The translations under genes and the position numbers were made by a program. From positions 186,001 to 250,000 of the forward strand of contig MOWL01000026.1 in the NCBI GenBank assembly GCA_002110485.1: a stretch of 64,000 bases of DNA, written 5' to 3'. This document shows, in pieces, positions 32,577 through 44,695 of this stretch; positions within the stretch are counted from its first letter, which is position 1, and the number at the start of each line of letters is the position of its first letter. A model generated the notes under the pieces. That model saw only the letters and a program-made list of their open reading frames with translations, did not search any database and was not told where the DNA came from. The stretch comes from Emergomyces orientalis (Eukaryota > Ascomycota > Eurotiomycetes > Onygenales > Ajellomycetaceae).

Positions 32577-34184
32577 TGTATTTACATACGTAGGTGTTAT
32601 ATGTATCGAGGAGTTGGTGAGTGTCAAATATGATGGTAGGGGGCAAGTCTGACTTTGTAAATGTTCCTGTCATCACTCAAACACATGTTTGGCATTTCCA
32701 CACCAAAGCAGTGGCTGGTCCAATCTCAACCGTTACATATTTAGGCAGTTTCATTACTGTTCTCTAGGCACTTATTAGGCATGCAGAGTTACATCAGATG
32801 TCTTTGCAGAGACCTCGTCTCTCCGTGCTCGTTCGGGGTTAGAAATATTTAAATTCGCTATGGCTCTATCAGAAAATTTGGACATCAGAGCAACAAGGTT
32901 CACAGCTGAGACACCTCTACGTAACCTCTTGTGATAGCTTCGCTAGGGGCCAAGGACGGCATTTAGGTGAACTATCGTAACCACCCACGATAGGGTACAA
33001 AGACAAATCTCATACTGTACATGTAACTACCCGATCCGCCCGCATTCAGAAAACGCTGGCTGCGGAGAGTCGCAAACCATATCCCGGCCTGGGTGGTCCC
33101 TTTTGTTCTCCATTAGATAGTCAGTTACAGATCAGACAAGCATGGTTCCTTGTCATCCTGCACGGTCTGTTGTTGTTGGCAATGTTTCCTTTTTTTTGCT
33201 CTTTTCCCTTTCTTTGTTTCTGACCAGTCAGGCTCGAAGATCTCTACTAGAAAGGTACACGAGATCTATATCCGGCCTTTTTATTTGACCGCTGCAAGTA
33301 ATGCGGTCTGGAAGTGATGTGTTGCAACGTTGGATTTGCCATCTTCTATATATTTCGTGTTTGTTCGTTTATTCTTCTTCTTCTTCGTCTTTCCGCCACC
33401 ATCTGTTGAATATGCTCGTTGACAGACTTGGTTAAGAAAGACTTCTGTACTTTTTCACCTACTACGAGAATGGATGTTTCTTCTCAGATATGGTCTTTTT
33501 AAAATAAGGACATTCCTGTTTCCTTTTCTATCCATCCGAAACTCGCTAGATGATACCGATTTTCCAGCCTGTTGTTCGTTCTCGTCCACCTCAAGCTGAG
33601 TTCTGGTGAATATCAAATTGATGTCCTGGATCCTCAGCCCAAAAATAATATCCCAGGGCTTCCCCCAAGAGCATTCCCTTTGTGTGCACTGCTGATTGTG
33701 CTTGTCTGCATTGTACTGTACATTATCTACTATACTCTTCGCCTTCCTGTTGAATCTCCTTCTCCTTTCTCCGCACCATCCTCGGGGGAAACAACAACCA
33801 CGACGAGAGAAGCGCAACTGCATCTTCTTCTTGGATACAAAAAAGAAACATTTCCATAATCTGGGATCATTCCACGACCTTTTTTCCTCTCTATACATCC
33901 ATCCATAAACGCATGCATACATTTGTCCAGTCCAGATATAAAATCCCTGCTGGGCGCCAATTTCCATGCGCCTTCGCTGTATTACGATATAGATATACCG
34001 GCCCGTGCTTCATGGTCGTCCCCCTCATCTATTACTAATCCCGCTTTGTCTCTGTCTTCTCTCTCACTCTCCGGGACGAATACATTTCCCTCTGGCTACC
34101 CAGGTACCTAGTATCGAAAAATATAGGTACCTATCTCAATGTCAACGGACCTGCATATCGCATCAGCATCCGACGCGACGCGCC
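32577..34184. other. intergenic at the border of repeat-rich and gene-dense DNA
   Basis: No gene supported. The last kilobase is pyrimidine-rich on the plus strand and is probably promoter and 5' leader of the following gene. Confidence 0.5.
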
Positions 34185-35592
34185 ATGGTATTTTTTGTGG
34201 ATTGGGCGCTGTGGGCGAAAATGTGTTTCGTGAGTCTCCTCCCTCCCCTTGCCCCATCCATGGTTTAGATGCACATACATGGGCAACCCTCCTTCACGAT
34301 TCTTTTCTGCTTATTTTCGTTTCACTAATTGCCTCCCAACCAAATAAAAACCAAATTTAGGTCCTCGGATGTCTTATAGTACTGTTCTCCCTGCGCCTTC
34401 CACTGAAATGTCGCTACGGACCCTCCCATTCTAACATATACATGTTTGCTCTTCTTCGAATGATAGGTTCTCGTACTTATATACGGTACCGCAGTTCACA
34501 TCTACAACTCGCTGCGATTAAAAAAGTTCAGCGCGGCAGCCGCGACGGCAACAGCTGCCGTGCGTAGTCCCGAAATGCTCGAGATGGGAGTCGATGATAT
34601 ACCCTTCGGCTCGAGGGCGATAGAAAGGGGAATCGAGATTGAAGGAATTTGGATATCAAACCATAACACACCTGTCGGAAGTCCCTTATGGGGGACAACG
34701 CCCGATACCAGTAGGCCGCCCAGCCTAGGATCAAAATCGACTCTCACTTTCCCTCTCCCTCCTCTCCCTTCAAAAAGCGGATCCGATTTCTTATCGCCAA
34801 AGGCCGCTACCCTTAGTCGTTGCAAGCCGGCATCTGTCAGCTCGCCCTTGCCGTATCCTGGGTTTTATGAGAGTGCGAATGCCTCGAGCTCGGGCACCAA
34901 TGGTAGACGTGCGAAGAGTGAACTTTTCTCTAGGAACGAGCAGGAGAGCGAGGCTGAATCATATATCCTGCAGAGTGATAATGGGTACTCTGAATTTGAA
35001 TTTGGTGAGCTGGGTGGTGTGGAGGCCTCCAACCAGCAACAGGAGAGCGGATATAGTAGTATGAATTCCTGCACAGCAGAAAATGGCAGCAGCACGTTTG
35101 GGAATCAGGAGTCGAATTTTACACCTATTGCTACAGGTAAGTGATCACCACTAGCAATCCGGTAGGCTTGCTAATAAAAACTTAATAATCAACTGGAAAA
35201 GTGCAGAAAAGCTGACAATCGATCAAATCTGTGAACAAATTTAATACGTAATAGCATCAGAAAACAACCTCCATCTGCACAGCCGCCCGGCCGATTCCCG
35301 GGCTCTTGAATGTGTGTCTGGAAACGGGCAACTTCGGTCAGCAAGCGGACCGCCGTACGAACAGGCACACTTAAACCCGATTGAAAACTGCAAGGTTATT
35401 GATGACCAGCACCATGGTGATTTACTCCCTCTGCGCAGTCACAGACGGTTCAGCATCGCAGAGACGGGCCAGCTGGGAAGTGGTCGAGGTGGGTTTGCCG
35501 AGATGGAAAAGGACAACGAAAAGGATCATGCGCATGCTATTGCCACACAATTGAGCGAACCTCCTGCTGCCTCACTGGGGAGAGAGGGTTGA
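34185..35592 (+). CDS. membrane-anchored fungal protein of unknown function, three exons
   Basis: Exons 34185-34229, 34467-35136 and 35255-35592 join in phase to 350 residues. The first exon (MVFFVDWALWAKMCF) plus the start of exon 2 (VLVLIYGTAVHIYNSL) make one N-terminal membrane segment of about 20 residues followed by a basic LRLKKFS stop-transfer. The rest is low-complexity and Ser-rich, probably cytosolic, with acidic patches. The W-A-L-W-x-K-M start resembles a conserved Eurotiomycete protein with an N-terminal anchor; no function is known to me. It is read away from the repeat-rich region. The stop is TGA. Confidence 0.75.
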
Positions 35593-36653
35593 TCCCTCCC
35601 CTTGTTTTTCCCTCCTATCTGTGCAAATTCAAGCTGTAGCCTTGAGATTAGACACAAGATCTATTCTCTTTTTCTTGACAATCCAATACAGCCTTTGTCA
35701 AAAATAATAAAATTAAAAAATTAAAAAATTAAAAAATAAAAAAAGGCATGTATGCATGAAGTGATTGGGTTGCAGTGTTTATATCAGACTCATCAGACGA
35801 GAGAAAAGTTTATTGATATCCCTTTTTGTTGCTCTGAATTCTTTTCTTTTCTTTCATGTTTATAAAAGGGAACTTATAATCTTCGTGGGGTAGAGAACAT
35901 AAGACAGAATATAAGTGGCAGTTAAATTTTTGTCGGAGTGACGAAGAAAGGAAGTCAAGAAAATCCAAATCTCCGTGCCCAAATCTCTGTTGATGTTTAG
36001 AAACCTGATCCCTTCCATGGGCTGATCGCGGAGGTGGCGTTGCGAATTTATGTCCGAACGGGAGTTGGCCTCCAAAACCCCAACAACAGCCACTCTGTAC
36101 GGCGCCGCTGACGTGTCCAGCCACCATGCAAGCTAGCACTTGGAAAACTGACAGGTGTGAACGTAAGTTATGCATAAAAAATTACTGAAGTTGAAATAAC
36201 TAGAACAAGATACTAATTATTCATACCCCCTGTTCAGTTCTAACTACCTTTCAGGGGCGAAAAGGCAGGAATCCGGTAATCCGGTGTAAAAATATCTTGA
36301 CAAGGTATGTGACGATTTGAGTTTGAAGTCGTTGAGCCTACCTGTTTAACGTTATTCACTGATTCCATCTAACTTTTTTGCCCTGGAGAAGCAAAAGGCA
36401 AAAAAAGCAAAAAAGAAAAAAAAAAAAGGAAAAGAAAAGCGGGCTCCCCCTTGGTCAGATCATGTGAGCCTATTCCAGGGCCGGCATCCCAAGGTAAATT
36501 TATTTATATCCCCCGCCATGCCGGAATTGATGGGATCAGATACATATTTCACTCCCAGGAAGGTCTGGGATATGTTGGTATTCCCTATATAACACGGACA
36601 TTAACATATATCCTAAATTTTAAATACAACCCCCGAAGATTCCATCCTCAATC
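35593..36653. other. intergenic
   Basis: Terminator and promoter region between two plus-strand genes. It has an AT-rich simple stretch at 35700-35745 and an A-rich stretch at 36395-36440. No gene. Confidence 0.55.
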
Positions 36654-37782
36654 ATGCCCCAGTTTCGAAACTTCTTCCCCAAGCGCCCCGCTGTGAACAT
36701 TGTGCCAGCCAGTGATGAGCCCGTCACTCCGCAGAACGCCGCGGGCAATGGCCGGGACGGATCACAACGGCCATCATTGACTCTCAGACGCAGTGCAGAT
36801 GAACAGCCCAATGAGTACAAAATGAGTGGTATGCTACATAATGAATTTGATATTTCCGTTTCATTTAGCTTAAGTTAGCTAATGAGATATCTTTTACTTT
36901 ACTTTTTTTGTGTGCAGTTGTCGATGACAGCGGGGTCTATCTTCCAGTATGACACTCCCGTTTCTCCGAACAACTAGTTACCTGTACGGATTATACATAC
37001 CAAAAAGAGAAAGAAGAAAAAAAAATCATCCAATTGACGAAAAATCATAATTAGCCATCACCCACAGAGAAAAAGAGCTTCTGGCACAAATCTTCCTCGC
37101 AGAACAACGCAAGGAACCTCGTCGATGAAAACGAGCCTTTCCCCATATCGCGAGAATCCTTCGACTCCTATCGCCGCTCATTCGTATGGACACCCGCTCC
37201 CTCCCCATTACGGATATATACTTACAACAATCCTTTGCTCTGACACACCCAACCCCATCTAACTTGACTATCAATCCTTTTTCACAGGACATCTCCGCCC
37301 GCTCACCCATCAGCCAATCCGACACTGGCGCCTCCCGCACCTCCCTCGACTCTCGCTTCTCCCGCCTAACAACCCCACGCTCAACAATCAGCGGACACAC
37401 CCTTGACCCACCGCCAAAGTCTCCATACGAGGTGAGGGAGCATGAACATGAACATGAACAGGAACAGGAGCAATTCGTAGACGTAGGGCTGAATGAGGAC
37501 ACGAAACCAAAGAAGAAAGGGTTTTTTGCGCGTTTTGGGGATAATGCAATGACTACTACGACAGCTGGTACTGGTGGAGTCGAGTCTGCGGATAATAGCC
37601 GGCCGACTTCGTCACATTTGAGTTTGGGCTTTTATTTGCCTGGGAGGAAGAAGGAGCAGAGTGCTGCTGCCAGTGCTACCAGTGTTGCTGGTGCTGGTGC
37701 TGGTGCTGGTGCTGGTGCTGGCGGGTTTCAGGCGGCGGAATTGGGGAGTATGAAGGTACCTGTTTCGGCTGATGTGAAATGA
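36654..37782 (+). CDS. conserved small fungal protein, four exons
   Basis: Exons 36654-36828, 36918-36946, 37070-37183 and 37288-37782 join in phase to 270 residues. Landmarks are MPQFRNFFPKRPAVNIVP at the N-terminus, VVDDSGVYLP in the 29-nt exon 2 and DENEPFPISRESFDSYRRSF followed by DISARSP across the third intron; I recall this last motif as strongly conserved in Eurotiomycetes. The C-terminal part is disordered with HEHEQEQEQ and a run of Ala-Gly repeats (37690-37725). No enzyme or membrane motif. The repeated S-R-P-T-S and R-x-S motifs suggest a phosphorylated scaffold, which is inference. Confidence 0.75.
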
Positions 37783-38314
37783 AATAAAAAAACATATGAC
37801 TGTGACGATAATGGTGATTATGATGGGATCATGGGAGTAGGGAATGGGAATGGGAATGGGGGGTATCCTTACGTCTCGTTTGCCTTCTTTTGACAACGGA
37901 AATTTTTTCTTCTTTCTTCTGGGAAAGGTACGGGATCCGGTCAGGGGTTGTATTTGTTTTGGACATATTTGGCTCCGGATTGATAAATATCTGACGCTTC
38001 CTGCTTCTCGTTTTGTGGCCTTGAAAGAACTTTGGGGAAACGATTTTTGGATATTGTAAATTGCGGCGTTCTACCCAAGCCTATTGGCTACGTGAATTGT
38101 AATGATAATAAAATTATTTCAGTACTGATGCGCTAGCTATTTCCTGCACCTTTAAATATGACTATATATAGATTTTTATTCGACTCGTCCATTTGCCCAT
38201 TGTTGGGTTAATAAGGGTTTCGCGGTTCCCCGTTTCTTCCCTCCACCCTATATATAAAATAGTTGCGATCAAACACTTCTGACACGCAACAACTAACACC
38301 TTATGTAATTAAGG
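37783..38314. other. intergenic
   Basis: Probable 3' region of the preceding gene and promoter of the kinase gene, with a GGGAAT-type short repeat at 37838-37860. No gene. Confidence 0.55.
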
Positions 38315-40106
38315 ATGAGAGTGATACGACGTACAAGTTCAAGTACATGTATATATCCATACACACGTACACCGACACGTCCCTTCTCCTCACTACTTCG
38401 CTGGAAACCGTTTCCAATTACACCTTACCAGGGACCTCTAATACCCCAACACGAAATTGTGGATGAGGAGGCCTGTCCAGACTACGATTCCAAAAACTTC
38501 TACCCAGCAAGAGTAGGAGAAGTCCTCGCCAATCGCTATCAGATCCTCGTCAAGGTTGGCTGGGGACTCTACTCTACAGTATGGTTTGCGCGTGATATGC
38601 GGGGGTAGTTATTTTTTGCTTTTCTTTTTAAATTTTCATTTTAATTATTACTATTTACACGTCGAGTTATTTATTCTGGTTTCCAGTTCCTGATATTTGA
38701 TTATTTATGCAACTATACCCAGATTCCGCTGGCAACCGGAAAGCGCCGTAGCATTGAAAATATCCAATGCCAGCACGCAGTCGCGCATCAATGATGAGCG
38801 TGAACTTGAGCAGCATATTGTAACAGCAGACCCGTCTCACCGCGGTCATGCACTTCTACGAACATTCTCGGATTGTTTTGAAGTCACTGGGCCCGAAGGG
38901 GGGAAGCATTTGTGTATGGCATACGAGCCAATGAGGGAGCCTTTCTGGATATTTCAGAAACGCTTCAGAGATGGACTTGTTCCGCTTCCGCTGATGAAGA
39001 CACATATTCGTGTCCTTCTCGAGGGACTGGATTATCTTCACACGGAGTGCAAAATTGTGCATACGGGTGCGTAACATGCATTTCCCCTTCGTCCACCCCC
39101 AGACAGAAGTCAATTCATTCGAAGGGGGGGGATGATGGCAGAGTTAGATACTAACATAATCAAACCCAATAGATTTGAAACTCGACAATATCATGCTCAC
39201 ATTCGAAGACCCAGCTCTGCTTAGCGACATCATGAATTCTCACCTTGAGCAGTCATCAATTGAATACAAAATCGACTCCAGCACCACTGATCGCCATGTC
39301 TATCGCTGTCATAATGACTTTGGGCCCCTCAGAGGACTGAACAGTATACCCAAGATGGTTGATTTCGGGCTAGCCACTCGACTCGGCGACCAAAATCCTT
39401 GCGGCGTACACCCTATCCAGCCAGATCATTATTGCGCGCCAGAGGTAATACTCGGCTGCAGCTGGAAGACGAGTGCTGATATATGGAATTTCGGTGTTCT
39501 TGTGCGTCGCCCTCCTATGGTGCCCTTTTGATAGAATTTTTTATTTTGTTTTGTTTTGTTTTTAAAAAATAAGATACCTTAACTGACACCATGCTACATA
39601 TGTAGTTGTGGGATGTCATCCAGGGGAAGGAACTGTTCCGCCATATGCACGATAAAGAGCGCCGCTACGATGCCAAAGCACATCTGGCAGAAATGATAGC
39701 GTTACTCGGACCGCCTCCCCCAGAGCTCATCACAAGATATCATTCTACGCTTGAATCTAAATGGCCAAAACCTATTGTGAAGAAGGAGGACGGCAAACTC
39801 TACGCGAGCGCAAAGGAGTATTTCGGCGGCCCGTTTTTCGACAAAGATGGTATGCTGAAAACGAACATTCTGGATTAATATTAGATTTATAATCTTGACT
39901 AACATATCATCTATTACATAGGGAAATTTCTGTATTAAAACTTAATCCCGGATCGAAAGCTGACGGATACCATCCCCTCCCCTGTACTCGAAGAGACGGA
40001 TAGAGAGAACTTCCTCTCCTTTGTAAAGATGATGCTTGCATGGTTACCTGAGGAGAGGAAGACGGCGCGAGAGCTTGCGGAACACCCGTTTCTGCAGCTA
40101 AAATGA
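38315..40106 (+). pseudogene. SRPK-type protein kinase with a premature stop in the last exon
   Basis: Exons 38315-38604, 38723-39066, 39173-39501, 39606-39849 and 39922-40106 join in phase to 464 codons. Kinase landmarks: glycine loop VGWGLYSTVWFA, ATP lysine in VALKI, catalytic loop VHTDLKLDNIM (the SR-protein-kinase version of HRDLKxxN), DFGLA, APEVIL and LWDVIQGKELF. In exon 5 a TAA at 39936-39938 follows GKFLY, where the family has a Lys or similar residue, while the frame continues open as NLIPDRKL to EHPFLQLK and a TGA at 40104. As it stands the product is 407 residues and loses the last kinase helices. Fungi carry many recently expanded, often decaying SRPK-like copies. A sequencing error is possible. 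Confidence 0.8.
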
Positions 40107-40559
40107 ACATGCAATGTATTATTATCAATTATCATTTAAGGATAGACAAATCGCATAATTATCCGCTCCATCTCATCTTTTCCGACAAAATGCATGTGAG
40201 ACCATGTTCGAGGAATCCTCCACTTGAACAAGCTTAAGCACGAAATCTGGTCTTTACAATCTTGTTCGTAATTTCCGCATCATTTCTAGACCTCAATGAG
40301 CTGATGTTGGCCTTGTTGATTGAGAGCTTGCAAGAGATCTCCCTCGGTATCTACAGAAGATTGTTGTCAAATCAAATATATAGTTGTGCCAAGACCCAAC
40401 CTGCAAACAGAGCAAACATCTAGTTAACCTCGCGAAAAACTTCCTGCAGCAAAACGAAAAAAATGATTTTTTTGAACGCCAAGAGAAGAAACGAGCTCAA
40501 CATTTACCCTGTGCTGTCCTCATTCCCCTCCCGCTCCAATTTTAAAAGAAAAGAAAGCC
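40107..40559. other. intergenic
   Basis: Promoter side of puf6. No gene. Confidence 0.55.
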
Positions 40560-42715
40560 ATGGCGGGGATTAAACGAAGAGTCGATACTGCGGACGATCG
40601 CGGTGGAAAAAGAACGAAGGTCAAAGATGCAGCAAGAGTGAAAAGGAACAAGCAAGTGGTGGAAAGCAAGCCAAAGTGGAAGAAGCCACAGAAAAAAGTT
40701 GAGAGCAGTGATGATGATGATGATGAAGAGGAAGAGGCAGAGGAAGAAGATTTCAAACTGTCTGCTCCTTCTGGTGAAGAGGATGTAGATATGGAGGATG
40801 TATCATATGAAAACGATGAAGGTACCACCCAATTTCAGGAATCGAAAGCTCAATCCCAAAATACGGACAATTCAAAAAACGCGAATGGAGCTGGGGATGG
40901 TGCTGCGCCTGTGAAAAGTATGTTATCACGAAGTCCATCCTTCCTTATTTACTCTACCTATATCTGGAATATCTAACCTAATCAATTGGTATAGGTGGAA
41001 CATCCTCAAAAGAATCGCACGCAAAGCAAAAGGCGCTCGCACAGGAACGCAAAGCCGCAAAACCAAACTCCGACCTTATCGCCCGCTCCAAGAAGCTCTG
41101 GGAGCGCCTGCGCCGCAAATCACACGTACCCCTCGGAGAGAGGAAAACACTCGTCGCAGAACTATACTCCATCATCACGGGCCGGGTAAAGGAGTTTGTT
41201 TTCAAACACGACTCCGTCCGTGTTATTCAGACAGCACTCAAATATGCCTCCCCGCAGCAGCGCAAGGACGTCGCTAAGGAGTTGAAAGGTGACTATCGCA
41301 GTCTGGCGGAGAGCAAGTATGCGAAGTTCTTAATTGGGAAGTTGTTGGTGCATGGCGATTCGGAGATTAGGGATATGATTGTTCCCGAGTTTTATGGACA
41401 TGTTAAGCGGCTCATGCGCCACCCGGAGGCGTCGTGGATTGTAGATGATATCTACAGGACGGTTGCGACAGCTGCGCAGAGGGCTATGTTACTTCGCGAG
41501 TGGTATGGGGCTGAGTTTGTGATCTTCAGGAATGCAGATGGTGCGCCAGACACTGCAGATTTGTCTGAGATTATTGCGAAAAACCCGGAAAAGAGAGGGC
41601 CGATTATGAGGTATCTCCATGAATTTATCAACCATCTCGTTCAGAAGAAGTTTACCGGGTTCACGATGTTGCATGATGCCATGCTTCAGTATTTCCTCAA
41701 TACCACACCTGGTAGTGAGGAGGCCACGGAGCTTATCGAGCTCATCAAGGGTGATGAAGCAGGAGATCTCGCGAAAAATTTGGCATTTACAAAGTCGGGT
41801 TCCAGATTAGTATCCCTGTGCTTTGCATATTCGAACGCAAAAGACAGAAAACTTTTGTTGAGAATGTACAGGGAAACGATGAAAATGCTAGCTGGCGACA
41901 TGAACGGACAGGTCGTCCTCCTTACTGCTTACGAGGTCATTGACGACACAAAACTCTCTTCAAAATCGATATTCCCAGAACTCCTCAACCAAGCGTCCAC
42001 CGAAGAAGCCCGCCACGAAGAACTTCTACTTCAAGTTACCGACCTCACTGCCCGGATCCCCATCCTCTATCCCTTCGCAGAGGACACGACCCGCTGGCTC
42101 ATCACAGACGCGGACCACAAGAAAATCCTCGATGAGGTCCTGGCGATCCGATCTGAAACGTCCAAAAAGGACCCAAACACCCGTCGCCAAGAGCTTATCA
42201 AAGCCGCCTCACCCACCCTGCTCGAATTCATCGCCGCAAGCGCAGACTCCCTCATCGACTCCAGCTTCGGCTGCCAGTTCATCACAGAAATCCTCTTCAG
42301 CGCAGACGGTGACAAAACCGCCGCATTAGCTGCCATTGCAGCTACCCCTAAATCTAAACCGGAAGCGTTGGAAACACCAGCTGTTGGGCGAATGCTCAAA
42401 GCCCTCGTCCAAGGGGGGAGGTTTAACAGCAAGACCAAATGCGTGGAGAAAGTACAGCCACCATTGAACTTCCACGGTTTGCTTTATGAGCATATTGCTG
42501 GCGATGTGATGACGTGGGTCACTGGGGCGAATCCGTTTGTGATTCTAGCTCTTGTCGAGGCGGAGGATTTTGAGAAGAGGGATGAGTTGGTAAAGACGTT
42601 GACGAAGCAGAAGAAGGTGTTGGCTGAGCTTGCGGCGAAGGAGCCGGCGAAAAAGGGGGAGAAGAGGGGAGCCGTTAGTAGTGCAGCGAAGCTGTTGTTG
42701 GAAAAGATTGGGTAG
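40560..42715 (+). CDS. puf6: Puf6-type Pumilio-repeat nucleolar protein
   Basis: Exons 40560-40917 and 40995-42715 (77-nt intron, phase 1) encode 692 residues. The N-terminal 120 residues are basic, then acidic (SSDDDDDEEEEAEEEDF). The rest is Pumilio-like helical repeats: LWERLRRKSHVPLGERKTLV, KEFVFKHDSVRVIQTALKYA, ESKYAKFLIGKLLVHGD and SWIVDDIYRTVATAAQR, with a CPL-type C-terminal domain ending in AAKLLLEKIG. This is the layout of yeast Puf6 and human PUM3, RNA- and DNA-binding proteins of the nucleolus needed for 60S subunit assembly and, in yeast, ASH1 mRNA control. The sequence is intact. Confidence 0.92.
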
Positions 42716-44063
42716 TTTTTGTGATGTGTAATGGGGGGGGGGGGGGGGGGGGTTTCTTTTTCATTATTTAAATGCATTAGACGGAATATTATGTGCATTT
42801 TTCTTACCAAGAGTTTACTCCGTCCTTCAGATCTCCCGTATTCTATATAGAGAATGAATATCTAATGCGACATATTGTTCCCCAGACATGGCAGTTAGTT
42901 TTACGGAAGTTCCACTCACATTTCCATCCAGCCTGATCCGAAAAGACACTGTCGATCTGACACTCGAGCATGGAGCTTTTCCCCCTCTCTTCGGCGGATT
43001 ACCCTGCCTATATTATGGTTCGCGTGTTCTCTGTGTACTACGCACGCAACTTTTGTCAGTCTCAGACTCAGTCTCAGACTGTCCGTGACACCCATTGCGA
43101 ACCTTGTCACCCCTTAGGTTTTTTACCTCCTGGGCGAAGTATATATTAGGGATTTAAATGTTCCGAGCTGTGTCTTTAGAGGGCTGTATTTTGGGTGCAA
43201 AGGGTATTATTCCGGACATCAAAGACACAGTAATTGAGCATATCATTGTGTGGATGTTGGTTGGTTGGTTGTTTTTTGTAGCATTTTGTTTCAGGGGCAT
43301 AAGGTATTTTTTAAACATATTCCCACAAAGACTAAAACAAACTGTAAATATAGATAGAACCAAGAACCTGGGTACAGCTATGGCCAGCATATCCAAGATC
43401 CCAGATCTTATCCTGAGACAGCTACGGACTATACATGGATCACCGATTTGTATTCTTTTGTCATTTTTCGTTTTTCTTTCTGCTGAGCTAAATATGGGAA
43501 TGTTTCTTCCTCTGCTGATCTGTCTCTCCGAGGCGCTTTAGCCCCAAGCCATTTTTGGCTAAATTTCATATAACATCTTCTCTCAAATTTCAACCTCCGA
43601 AAACATCTCCACCTCCAGTCTTTAATCTTTCAATCTCGAGGCCAGGGCCCGCGTGTGCTGATATACAAATGCCCTGTTCTGGATTTTTTTGACAGCAATT
43701 GACCTGTCTGACATTTCGCTCTGCATGTGTCCCCACTAGCTGCATGGCTTATTTATCCCATCCTTGTTGAAACGAACTATATTTGGACCATCTTCCGCAC
43801 TGCAACTCCCCGTTCCTCTGCGCATGCATCTGATGAATTTCAAGACGATCTAGGGTAGCTACAGATTCCGATCCTGACGCCCAGCAGTAGCAGTGGCAGC
43901 AGTTGGGGGCAGGGAAACAAAGTGCTGGGCCTGCAGCCCCCGACTTGACCAGGATTGATTTCTGCAAAACAATACCAGACAAAGAGAATTATACACCCTC
44001 GACCGGGTTGCTGCAGGTCCCCCAACCCTGGCGCCCCTTACCGCGCCGTCAAATTAATTAATT
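42716..44063. other. intergenic
   Basis: Starts with a run of 20 G at 42733-42752 directly after puf6. An open frame at 43158-43541 has hydrophobic stretches but no start context, splice sites or known relatives and is not called. The last part is probably promoter for the next gene. Confidence 0.5.
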
Positions 44064-44660
44064 ATGTCTACCATGTCTCGCTCGGCCTTTGCCACATTCA
44101 CCTCTTTTGAGAGCCAACGGAGTTCTCCCGCAGACGTCGGCGCTCAAAATAACAAGCAGGAGCAGCAGCAGCAACAACAACAACAACAACAGCAGCAGCA
44201 GAACTACCGCTACCCTATATCTCCTACCGCTAATAATAATTATAATAATCCGACTTCATTCCCTTCTCCCACTCTGACAAACCCTGATATGATCCTCCCC
44301 TACGACATCGAGCGCGAATGCTTAACGCCTTCGCCCCCTTTTCGTCCCCTCCAACTCCCGTCGCCAGAGCACTCCGGTTACCGTCGCAGCTCTGTACAGA
44401 CGGATAATGGATTGCACGTTTCTTCTGCGGGAATTGGTGTAGCTCTTTCCGCCACGACCAGCGCACCCCAAAATTATCAACAGCGAAACCCTCCTCCGCG
44501 GAATAATTGGGTGTTTGTGGGGCATGAGGTTCGCCCGCCGCTGTCGGACATTGGAGAGGAGGAATCTCCTACGCGCTCTAGATGGGGTGGAGATGATGAA
44601 GATACGGAAGTAAATGAGATGGTTTTGGATAGTGCACTAGTTCTGAAGCATCAATGGCCC

Positions 44661-44695
<35 letters not shown>

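Noticed and set aside
35810..36175. 121-residue minus-strand frame
   Set aside because: No family resemblance; the region behaves as intergenic DNA between two plus-strand genes.
43158..43541. 127-residue hydrophobic open frame
   Set aside because: No start context, splice partners or family resemblance; lies in a promoter region.
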